Assembly (NCBI GenBank): GCA_034003585.1
Contig: JAVEYH010000030.1
Coordinates: forward strand, 1-30,978
Direction of reading: 5' to 3'
From: JAPXSY01 sp034003585
GTDB lineage: Bacteria; Verrucomicrobiota; Kiritimatiellia; RFP12; UBA1067
Length of the DNA: 30,978 nt
Numbering within the stretch: the stretch's first letter is position 1; every line of letters begins with the position of its first letter. Made by a program: the position numbers and the translations under genes. This document shows positions 1 to 14,490 of this stretch, one piece after another. A model generated the notes under the pieces. The model was not told where the DNA came from, searched no databases, and saw only the letters and a program-made list of their open reading frames with translations.

Positions 1-25
1 TGCCGATTACGCTAACCTTTTTCAT
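1..25 (-). CDS. 5' end of a leftward gene (first 8 codons only)
   Basis: Reading leftward, an ATG at 25-23 is preceded by AAGGAG at a good distance and opens the peptide MKKVSVIG before the window ends. A lysine-rich start followed by a hydrophobic beta strand ending in Gly is how many Rossmann-fold NAD(P)-dependent enzymes begin, malate dehydrogenase among them, but eight residues cannot settle the identity. The ribosome binding site lies inside one arm of a perfect 15-bp inverted repeat, so translation of this gene could be controlled by RNA folding. Confidence 0.5.
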
Positions 26-26
26 C

Positions 27-111
27 GCTGTTCTCCTTGTGTTTTGCACCTCTGAGTGCGTGTTCTTGGACTCTGGTATTTTGCCAGAAATCCTTTCACA
101 AGGAGAACAGC
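27..111. repeat. Perfect 15-bp inverted repeat with a 55-nt spacer
   Basis: GCTGTTCTCCTTGTG at 27-41 is the exact reverse complement of CACAAGGAGAACAGC at 97-111. The left arm contains the complement of the ribosome binding site of the leftward gene starting at 25. In that gene's mRNA the upstream arm would pair with the ribosome binding site. The spacer holds a smaller perfect hairpin, TCTGG and CCAGA around a 7-nt loop, at about 73-89. It could be a translation-blocking leader or the borders of a small invertible segment. Confidence 0.7.
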
Positions 112-146
112 CTTCTCATCTTACCTACTTTTGCAGAGAGGCACAG

Positions 147-176
147 TCGAAATCGCTATCGGGACCGCTATCGAAT
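147..176. repeat. Five tandem hexamers of the TCGNNA type
   Basis: The stretch reads as consecutive six-base units TCGAAA, TCGCTA, TCGGGA, CCGCTA and TCGAAT. It produces Arg/Tyr- or Ser/Ile-rich spurious translations in overlapping frames, which argues against coding. Similar hexamer runs are, from memory, common between genes in this part of the bacterial tree. No function is evident. Confidence 0.55.
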
Positions 177-213
177 CCCGGAGCCTTTCATCGATTTCGG
201 AAAAAATGCCAGA

Positions 214-326
214 GTCACGGCTTATTCCTTTGGCCCCGCAGGCGGTCGTTTCGGGGAAACGACCCTACCTGAACATGTTGTTTTGCCCGTTCTTATCGAC
301 CCGGCGCGTAAAGAATAAGCCGTGGT
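214..326. ncRNA. Candidate structured RNA or cis-regulatory leader
   Basis: CACGGCTTATTC at 216-227 pairs exactly with GAATAAGCCGTG at 313-324. Beyond a single bulged C the helix continues through 229-231 with 310-312, giving roughly 16 to 18 pairs. Enclosed is a second helix, GGTCGTTTC at 244-252 with GAAACGACC at 256-264, extended by CAGG at 239-242 with CCTG at 268-271. The rest of the enclosed stretch looks single-stranded. It matches no tmRNA, 6S, SRP or cobalamin riboswitch that I can recognise. It lies about 95 nt before cobO, and the strand of transcription cannot be decided by eye. Confidence 0.4.
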
Positions 327-329
327 GCC

Positions 330-357
330 AAAGCGCGGACGGCATTGTCCGCGCTTT
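330..357. terminator. Perfect 11-bp hairpin, terminator-like without a clear T-run
   Basis: AAAGCGCGGAC at 330-340 and GTCCGCGCTTT at 347-357 form a perfect GC-rich stem with a 6-nt loop directly after the candidate structured RNA. Only three Ts follow on the plus strand, so it would be a weak intrinsic terminator. It may end a short transcript from the preceding region, or belong to the cobO leader. Confidence 0.4.
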
Positions 358-419
358 CCGTGCGCCGGGGGATACGCTACACTCTTTCTGTTTTCCGGTG
401 CGGAAGCGTGAGGAGGCGT

Positions 420-953
420 ATGGGGCGGAGCGGGGCGAACCGGGTGATCGTGATCACCGGCGAAGGCAAGGGCAAGACCACGGCCGCGCTGGGCCTGGCG
501 CTGCGCGCGTCGGGCCACGGGCTGCGGGTGTGCGTTTTGCACTTCATCAAAAACCGCGGGGACACCGGGGAGGCGCGGGCCCTGGCCGCCCTGCCGGGTG
601 CGGAGGCGCACCGGTGCGGGTTGGGGTTCGTGCGGGAGCGGTCGGGCCCCGTGTTCGAGGCGCACGCCCGCGCCGCGCGCGAGGGGCTGCGGCTGGCCGC
701 CGCCAAGCTGCGCGATCCCGCGTTCGGGCTGGTGGTGCTCGATGAGGTCTGCGGGGCGGTCGCGCTGGGTCTGCTGCCGGTGGAGGCGGTTTGCGCGGCC
801 GTGGCCGGCGCGGCGCCCGGAACGGTCATTGTGCTGACCGGGCGCGACGCCGCGCCGGAGCTGACGGAGCTGGCGGATACGGTCAGCCGCATCACCTGCG
901 TCCGGCACGGTCTGGACGCGGGATGGCCCGCTCAGGCCGGCGTGGAGTTCTGA
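420..953 (+). CDS. cobO: Corrinoid (cob(I)alamin) adenosyltransferase, CobO/BtuR family
   Basis: A cytoplasmic enzyme of 177 residues that would transfer the adenosyl group of ATP to cob(I)alamin or a cobyrinic acid derivative, making coenzyme B12. The Walker A motif GEGKGKTT is near residues 13-20, followed by the family pattern of a strand ending in VLHFIKN. A Walker B-like strand LVVLDEV lies in the middle, and the end HGLDAGWPAQAGVEF matches the family C-terminus (DAG, AQ and GIEF-like). The start at 420 has GAGGAG just upstream and puts the P-loop near the N-terminus, as is normal. An in-frame upstream ATG at 345 would overlap a hairpin and add an unrelated Arg-rich stretch. No other B12 gene is nearby, which fits a stand-alone salvage step. 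Family assignment is firm; the exact substrate is not. Confidence 0.92.
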   Translation: MGRSGANRVIVITGEGKGKTTAALGLALRASGHGLRVCVLHFIKNRGDTGEARALAALPGAEAHRCGLGFVRERSGPVFEAHARAAREGLRLAAAKLRDPAFGLVVLDEVCGAVALGLLPVEAVCAAVAGAAPGTVIVLTGRDAAPELTELADTVSRITCVRHGLDAGWPAQAGVEF

Positions 954-989
954 ACCGGGTTCCGGAGCGGAAAAACTTTTCCGGGCGGA

Positions 990-1018
990 TTGACAGGACG
1001 GCCTCCTTGGGGTAATCT
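990..1018 (+). promoter_or_regulatory. Sigma70-type promoter for the tRNA-Thr/tuf operon
   Basis: A perfect -35 box TTGACA at 990-995 is followed after exactly 17 nt by TAATCT at 1013-1018 (three of six matches to the consensus -10). It lies after the cobO stop and about 160 nt ahead of tRNA-Thr, where a strong promoter for a highly expressed block is expected. Confidence 0.55.
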
Positions 1019-1179
1019 AAACAAGTTTTCTTTTTTTCCGGGACTCGGTTCCGGAACGGGGGAAAACAGACATTGGCAAGGTTAGAGGGACTCCTGCACG
1101 ATGGTCTCAAAGCCCTCCTTGGGGCTGGCGGGCATATTGGGTAAGGGGTTCTTTGCCCCCTTTGGGGGTGAAGGACGAG
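1019..1179 (+). other. Leader of the tRNA-Thr/tuf transcript
   Basis: No open frame of note. It contains short stem-loops, for example AGCCC with GGGCT near 1119-1134 and CCCCC with GGGGG at about 1156-1167, neither followed by a T-run. They may be processing sites for release of the tRNA from the primary transcript. Confidence 0.35.
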
Positions 1180-1255
<76 letters not shown>

Positions 1256-1301
1256 GCTTTGACGATGGATTTTTTGTCAACTCTCACAGGAGGAAACCAA
1301 A

Positions 1302-2510
<1,209 letters not shown>

Positions 2511-2599
2511 GCAAGCGAGAATTCCTGTGAGCGTGCCCGTCCGGGGCGTTACGGCGCCCCGGACGCGGCACGGGTTCCTTTACAGGCAGTGAGGCGGAT

Positions 2600-2752
2600 A
2601 TGCCCAGAGAATTAGCGATTTTGGCCTGCACCGAGTGCAAGCGGCGCAACTATACGACGACGCGCAACAAGCGGACGATGACCAATCGTCTGGAGATCAA
2701 GAAGTTTTGCCCGACCGAGCGGAAACGCACGTTGCACCGGGAAACGAAGTAG
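2600..2752 (+). CDS. rpmG: Ribosomal protein bL33
   Basis: A 50-residue basic protein, the normal L33 length, starting at ATG 2600 behind GTGAGGCGG. The typical core is present: ACTECKRRNY near 9-17, then RLEIKKFCPTERKRTLHRETK to the end. It belongs to the large ribosomal subunit near the E site. Only three of the four zinc-ribbon cysteines of zinc-binding L33 are present (10, 13 and 37); the fourth position is Glu. It is therefore intermediate between the Cys4 and Cys-less forms. The position between tuf and tRNA-Trp/secE is the conserved one. Confidence 0.95.
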   Translation: MPRELAILACTECKRRNYTTTRNKRTMTNRLEIKKFCPTERKRTLHRETK

Positions 2753-2766
2753 TTCGACCATACGCT

Positions 2767-2843
2767 AGGCCAGTAGCTCAATTTGGTAGAGTACCGGTCT
2801 CCAAAACCGGGTGTTGGGGGTTCGAGTCCCTCCTGGCCTGCCA
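2767..2843 (+). tRNA. trnW: tRNA-Trp (anticodon CCA)
   Basis: The acceptor AGGCCAG pairs with CTGGCCT, the D-arm is GCTC/GAGT, and the anticodon stem CCGGT/ACCGG holds loop CTCCAAA. The T-arm is GGGGG/CCCTC with loop TTCGAGT, followed by discriminator G and an encoded CCA. It lies between rpmG and secE, as in many bacteria. Confidence 0.96.
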
Positions 2844-2910
2844 CGTACCGCTGCGGCAGAGGACGCCGTCCCGCCGGGGAAGCCGCGGGGTTCCGTGTTC
2901 TGGAGGCGGA

Positions 2911-2937
2911 ATGAACGAGGTTCCTGAATATGAGTAA
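2911..2937 (+). CDS. Possible 8-codon leader peptide overlapping the secE start
   Basis: ATG at 2911 sits directly after GGAGGCGGA and encodes MNEVPEYE, stopping with TAA inside the fourth codon of secE. Its ribosome binding site is a stronger-looking SD than that of secE, so it may couple translation into secE or simply be chance. The spacing from GGAGG to this ATG is short. Confidence 0.2.
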   Translation: MNEVPEYE

Positions 2938-3133
2938 GGTGAAAGAGAGCATCCGGAGTTTTGGCGCGTATCTCGGCGAGGTGGGGGTCGAGTTCAAAAA
3001 AATCGCGTGGCCTGACCGTCAGGAGCTGGTGGACTCAACCGTCGTGGTGCTCGCGTTCATCGTGATTCTGGCCGTGGTCGTGCTGTGCTGCGACAAGACG
3101 ATCCTGTTTTTCCTGCAGCTCATCCACGCCTAA
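2930..3133 (+). CDS. secE: Preprotein translocase subunit SecE
   Basis: A 67-residue single-span membrane protein of the SecYEG channel. The amphipathic segment with the conserved FKKIAWPDRQEL motif (residues 22-33) is followed by one hydrophobic helix at about 37-62. The length is typical of the short bacterial SecE. A GAGG about 9 nt upstream can serve as ribosome binding site. The nusG start follows 13 nt after its stop, the standard secE-nusG pair. Confidence 0.95.
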   Translation: MSKVKESIRSFGAYLGEVGVEFKKIAWPDRQELVDSTVVVLAFIVILAVVVLCCDKTILFFLQLIHA

Positions 3134-3146
3134 CCCGGGGGAGCCC

Positions 3147-3710
3147 ATGACGAAGCAATGGTTTGTGCTGCACACGCTGACCGGCCAGGAGCAGAAGGTG
3201 AAGCGGTCGATCGAGGCGCGTGTGCGGATCGAGGAGATGGGGGAGTATATCGGTGAGGTGAAAATCCCCACCGAAAAAGTTTCCGAAGTGAAGAACGGGG
3301 TGAAAAAGACCGTGACGCGCAAGTTCTTCCCCGGATATGTGCTGATCAATCTGGCGCTGTATGATGACGCGCGCAATGTGATCGAGCCCACGTGGCGGTT
3401 TCTCAAGGAGACGGGGGGCGTGATCGGGTTCATCGGAGGCGCGCGCCCGATGCCGCTCTCTCCGGACGAGGTGGACTCCATCGTCAATCAGGTGGAGGAG
3501 AAGCAGGAGAAGGTTGTGCCCAAGGTTCAGTTCGAACCGGGCGAGGAGGTTAAGATCACCGACGGGCCGTTCATGAGTTTTAACGGCACGGTCGATGAGG
3601 TGGATCCTGACCGGGGCAAGCTGAAGGTCTCTGTGGCGATCTTCGGGCGTACCGCTCCGGTCGAGCTGGAATACTGGCAGGTCGAGCGCGCGGTCAGCGA
3701 CCACGCGTAA
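3147..3710 (+). CDS. nusG: Transcription termination/antitermination protein NusG
   Basis: A 187-residue protein that binds RNA polymerase and links it to Rho or the ribosome. It starts with the classic WFVLHTLTGQEQKVK of the NGN domain (residues 5-19), includes KFFPGYVLIN, and ends in a KOW domain (PGEEVKITDGPFMSFNGTV, then GKLKVSVAIFGR). GGGGGAG precedes the start. No insertion or missing motif is visible. Confidence 0.97.
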   Translation: MTKQWFVLHTLTGQEQKVKRSIEARVRIEEMGEYIGEVKIPTEKVSEVKNGVKKTVTRKFFPGYVLINLALYDDARNVIEPTWRFLKETGGVIGFIGGARPMPLSPDEVDSIVNQVEEKQEKVVPKVQFEPGEEVKITDGPFMSFNGTVDEVDPDRGKLKVSVAIFGRTAPVELEYWQVERAVSDHA

Positions 3711-3725
3711 GAAAGCCTGCGGGAA

Positions 3726-3746
3726 CCGGCGCGCGCGGCGCGCCGG
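3726..3746 (+). promoter_or_regulatory. Perfect 9-bp hairpin in the nusG-rplK spacer
   Basis: CCGGCGCGC and GCGCGCCGG flank a 3-nt loop. No T-run follows. It lies about 75 nt before rplK, where autogenous L1 binding sites and processing sites occur in the L11-L1 operons of other bacteria. Which role applies here is not visible from the sequence. Confidence 0.45.
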
Positions 3747-3821
3747 CGGCTCGTCAACTGCGGCCCGTTCGCACCGGTGGGGATGCCGGGAGGGTCGCGA
3801 CAGACACGAAACAGGGTAAGT

Positions 3822-4247
3822 ATGGCAAAGAAAATCACGGGTACCGTGAAACTGCAGATTCCCGCGGGCGCGGCGAATCCCGCACCGCCGGTGGGCCCCG
3901 CGCTGGGTTCCCAAGGCGTCAACATCATGGCGTTCTGCAAAGAGTTCAACGCCAAGACCCAGGACAAGGCCGGCCTGATCATCCCGGTGGTGATCACGGT
4001 GTATGCCGACCGCAGTTTCTCCCTGGTGTTCAAGAGTCCCCCGGCGTCCGCGCTGCTCAAGAAGGAGGCGGGTCTGGCCAAAGGTTCGGGCGTGCCCAAC
4101 CGCGACAAGGTCGGGAAGGTGACGCGCGAGCAGGTCCGCAAGATCGTGGCCTTGAAAAAGGCGGATCTGAACGCCTCCAGCGAGGAGGCGGCGATGCGGA
4201 TGATCGAAGGCACCGCGCGCAACATGGGCATTGAGGTGGTGGACTGA
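3822..4247 (+). CDS. rplK: Ribosomal protein uL11
   Basis: A 141-residue protein, the standard L11 length when the ATG at 3822 is used; an in-frame ATG at 3777 would add 15 foreign residues. The N-terminal segment AGAANPAPPVGPALGSQGVN holds the flexible Pro-rich signature. The C-terminal RNA-binding domain runs from about residue 75 (KSPPASALLKKEAG) and ends IEGTARNMGIEVVD. It sits in the GTPase-associated centre with L10 and L12. It pairs with rplA 18 nt downstream. Confidence 0.97.
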   Translation: MAKKITGTVKLQIPAGAANPAPPVGPALGSQGVNIMAFCKEFNAKTQDKAGLIIPVVITVYADRSFSLVFKSPPASALLKKEAGLAKGSGVPNRDKVGKVTREQVRKIVALKKADLNASSEEAAMRMIEGTARNMGIEVVD

Positions 4248-4265
4248 AAAGGGGGGACGCGAAAC

Positions 4266-4958
4266 ATGGCCAAACACGGTAAACGGTATGTCGATGCCCT
4301 GAAAAAAGCCCCTCAGGGGCCGGTGAGCCTGGAGGAGGCCGTGGCCTTCGTCAAGGCGAACCCGGGCGCGAAATTTGATGAGACGGTGGATGTCGCGATG
4401 CGCTTGGGCGTGGACATCAAGAAGTCGGATCAGACGGTCCGCGGCACGGTGACGCTGCCGCACGGTTCGGGCAAAAAGATCCGCGTGGTCGTTTTCGCCG
4501 CGGGCAGCCACGCTGATGAGGCGAAGGCCGCGGGTGCGGACGAGGTCGGGTACGAGGACCTGATCGAGAAAGTCAAGAACGGCTGGACGGATTTCGATGT
4601 GGCGATCGCCACGACGGACGCCATGAAAGAGGTGCGCAAAATCGCCCGCGTGCTGGGTCCGCGCGGCCTGATGCCCAACCCCAAGACCGGCACGGTGACC
4701 GACGATACCGCGGCGGCCGTGAAGGCGGCCAAAGGCGGCAAGGTCGATTTCCGCATGGACCGCACCGGGAACGTCTGCGTGCTCTGCGGCAAACGCAGTT
4801 TTGACGCCGAAAAGCTGGTTGAAAACATCAGGACGGTGGTGGAGGCGGTCCGGGCCGAACGTCCGGCCGGCGCCAAAGGTACCTTCATCCGGTCGCTGAC
4901 GGTGAGCGCCACCATGGGCGTGGGCGTGCGTGTGCTGATCAAGGAAGCCGCGGAATAA
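4266..4958 (+). CDS. rplA: Ribosomal protein uL1
   Basis: A 230-residue L1-stalk protein. Recognisable blocks are KHGKRYVDAL at the start, the strand KIRVVVFAAG, the signature VLGPRGLMPNPKTGTVTDD at about residues 130-148, and a C-terminal KGTFIRSLTVSATMGVGVRV. In many bacteria L1 also represses its own operon by binding the mRNA near rplK. Only 12 nt separate it from rplJ. Confidence 0.97.
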   Translation: MAKHGKRYVDALKKAPQGPVSLEEAVAFVKANPGAKFDETVDVAMRLGVDIKKSDQTVRGTVTLPHGSGKKIRVVVFAAGSHADEAKAAGADEVGYEDLIEKVKNGWTDFDVAIATTDAMKEVRKIARVLGPRGLMPNPKTGTVTDDTAAAVKAAKGGKVDFRMDRTGNVCVLCGKRSFDAEKLVENIRTVVEAVRAERPAGAKGTFIRSLTVSATMGVGVRVLIKEAAE

Positions 4959-4970
4959 GGAGGCGGAAGC

Positions 4971-5495
4971 ATGAGAATCGAAAAGATTTCCATTCTGAAT
5001 GAGGTGATCGAGCGTGTGAAAGACTCGGATTTCTGCTTCATTCTGAACTACGGCGGGCTGAAAGTGACGCAACTGACCGCGTTGCGCCAGGAGCTGGCGA
5101 AACACGGCGCGCGCGCGATGGTGGTGAAAAACACCTATCTGGGCCGCGTCGCGAAAGAGCAGGGGTGGGCGGATGTTTCCGGCATGCTGACCGGTCCGAC
5201 CGCGATGATCACGGGACGCGGCGATGTGGCCGAGGTGGCCAAGGCGCTGGTCGAGTTTGTGAAGAAAAACGACAAGGCGGTGATCAAGGGCGCGAGCCTC
5301 GATGCCGCCGCGCTGTCGGCCGCGGATGTGGAGGCGCTTTCCAGTCTGCCGTCGAAGGATGCGATGCGCGGCATCCTGCTGGGCACCCTCCAGGCCCCGG
5401 CCACCAGCCTCGTGCGCGTGCTCAACGCGCCGCTGCTTAACGTCCTGTACGCCCTCAAGGCGTATGAGGAGAAAAAGAACGGATCTGCGGCATAA
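4971..5495 (+). CDS. rplJ: Ribosomal protein uL10
   Basis: A 174-residue stalk base protein with a strong AGGAGG upstream. The N-terminal half carries typical blocks (FNYGGLKVTQLTALRQEL-like, then VVKNTYLGRVA), GPTAMI follows mid-protein, and the C-terminal helix LNAPLLNVLYALKAYEEKK binds L12 dimers. Its start is only 12 nt after rplA, so the long structured L10 leader found ahead of rplJ in many bacteria has no room here. The structured spacer is instead behind the gene. Confidence 0.97.
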   Translation: MRIEKISILNEVIERVKDSDFCFILNYGGLKVTQLTALRQELAKHGARAMVVKNTYLGRVAKEQGWADVSGMLTGPTAMITGRGDVAEVAKALVEFVKKNDKAVIKGASLDAAALSAADVEALSSLPSKDAMRGILLGTLQAPATSLVRVLNAPLLNVLYALKAYEEKKNGSAA

Positions 5496-5649
5496 ACCGT
5501 GTCGTAAAAACCGCAGGCTGGGGAGGGACGGCGGGTGCCGGCGCTCCCGGGTGCGAACACGGACCCTGCCGCCTGTGAGGCGGTGACACCTGCGGGAACC
5601 CCGCACGCGACAGAACGCGTGCGGTTGCACAAAAAAAAGGGACAAAACC
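5496..5649 (+). promoter_or_regulatory. Structured rplJ-rplL spacer with alternative hairpins
   Basis: This 154-nt spacer carries several helices: CCGTGT (5497-5502) with ACACGG (5557-5562), GGGAG (5521-5525) with CTCCC (5544-5548), and CCGCC (5569-5573) with GGCGG (5579-5583). GCGGG (5592-5596) can pair with CCCGC (5600-5604), and CCGCACGCG (5601-5609) with CGCGTGCGG (5616-5624). The last two share bases 5601-5604 and exclude each other, as in attenuators. An A-rich stretch and AAAGGGA then lead to rplL. It could set the L12 excess or be the site of L10-L12 feedback. Confidence 0.5.
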
Positions 5650-6018
5650 ATGACGAACGAAGAAGTGATTGACTTTCTGAGCAACCTCTCGGTGCTCGAA
5701 ATCTCGAAACTGGTCAAGGCGCTGGAAGAGAAGTGGGGCGTGACCGCCGCCGCGCCGGTGGCCGTCGCCGCGGCGCCCGCCGCCGCCGCCGCGCCGGTGG
5801 AAGAGAAGACCGAGTTTGACGTGATGCTGGTTGAGGCCGGCGCGAACAAGATCGGCGTGATCAAAGAGGTGCGCGCCATCACCGGCCTCGGGCTGAAGGA
5901 CGCCAAGGATCTGGTGGAGGCCGCCCCGAAACCGGTCAAGCAGGGCGTGGCCAAGGATGAGGCCGCCAAGCTGAAGGAACAGCTTGAGAAGGCCGGCGCC
6001 AAGGTCGAGGTGAAGTAA
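5650..6018 (+). CDS. rplL: Ribosomal protein bL12 (L7/L12)
   Basis: A 122-residue stalk protein present in several copies per ribosome. The N-terminal dimerisation domain covers about 1-33 and an Ala/Pro/Val-rich hinge about 34-52. The C-terminal domain (EKTEFDVMLVEAGANKIGVI, then GLGLKDAKDLVEAAPKPVK) contacts translation factors. Ribosome binding site AAAAGGGA is upstream. Length and domain order are typical. Confidence 0.98.
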   Translation: MTNEEVIDFLSNLSVLEISKLVKALEEKWGVTAAAPVAVAAAPAAAAAPVEEKTEFDVMLVEAGANKIGVIKEVRAITGLGLKDAKDLVEAAPKPVKQGVAKDEAAKLKEQLEKAGAKVEVK

Positions 6019-6021
6019 CCC

Positions 6022-6071
6022 GCCCCGTCTCCGCTGAACAGGCGGGGCCGTCCGCGTGATGACCCGGACGG
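6022..6071 (+). terminator. Tandem stem-loops after rplL (probable attenuator/processing site)
   Basis: An 8-bp stem at 6022-6029 with 6041-6048 (one wobble) and a 7-bp stem CCGTCCG at 6048-6054 with CGGACGG at 6065-6071 follow the rplL stop. No T-run follows, so full termination is unlikely. The position matches the partial attenuator and RNase III site between rplL and rpoB in E. coli. Confidence 0.5.
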
Positions 6072-6358
6072 TCCCGCTTTCCGGCTACCGGACTCTGCGC
6101 CGCGAACCGGAGCATGCCCGTGCCGTCATCAAACCGCAACGTTGTTTGAATCGGGAAGAAACGCACCTGAAGCCGCCTGAACCGCGTGCAGCGCAACCGA
6201 AGTGTGAATCAGTTAATCAAGTGGCCGCTTACCACACTTCCATTCATAACCGGTTGCCATCCGTCACCGACAGGCGTCTCAGCGGGCGGGCGGGTTTTCC
6301 GCCGTGCGGCTCCCGATCCGGCGACGCGCACATAAATATCCAACCTTCGAGGTAGGCA
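6072..6358 (+). other. Gene-free remainder of the rplL-rpoB spacer
   Basis: Together with the stem-loops this makes a 340-nt spacer. I see no convincing open frame and no good -35/-10 pair. GAGGT at about 6350 serves rpoB. It is probably the untranslated leader of the rpoBC part of the message. Confidence 0.5.
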
Positions 6359-10210
<3,852 letters not shown>

Positions 10211-10231
10211 GGCGAGACCAGGAGACCCACA

Positions 10232-14422
<4,191 letters not shown>

Positions 14423-14442
14423 CCTGTACGGTTGAGAACCGG

Positions 14443-14485
14443 ACGGCGGGCGGGACGCGGCGCGTCCCGTCCGCCGTTTGCTTTT
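14443..14485 (+). terminator. Strong intrinsic terminator after rpoC
   Basis: A 16-bp stem pairs 14443-14458 with 14462-14477 (a single G.T wobble) around a 3-nt loop and is followed by TTGCTTTT. It lies 20 nt after the rpoC stop. The converging histidine kinase gene ends 14 nt beyond the stem, so the hairpin may serve both strands, although the T-run is only on the plus side. Confidence 0.9.
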
Positions 14486-14490
14486 CCGGT

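Noticed and set aside
56..745. 229-codon plus-strand frame through the intergenic region into cobO
   Set aside because: It crosses inverted repeats and a hexamer array, then reads cobO out of frame; it has no domain.
1155..1169. CCCCC/GGGGG hairpin before tRNA-Thr as a terminator
   Set aside because: No T-run follows, and a terminator there would cut off the tRNA and tuf from their promoter.
3120..6002. 960-codon open frame on the minus strand opposite nusG to rplL
   Set aside because: It runs antisense to five certain genes, is His/Arg-rich as expected from GC-rich shadow frames, and has no recognisable domain.
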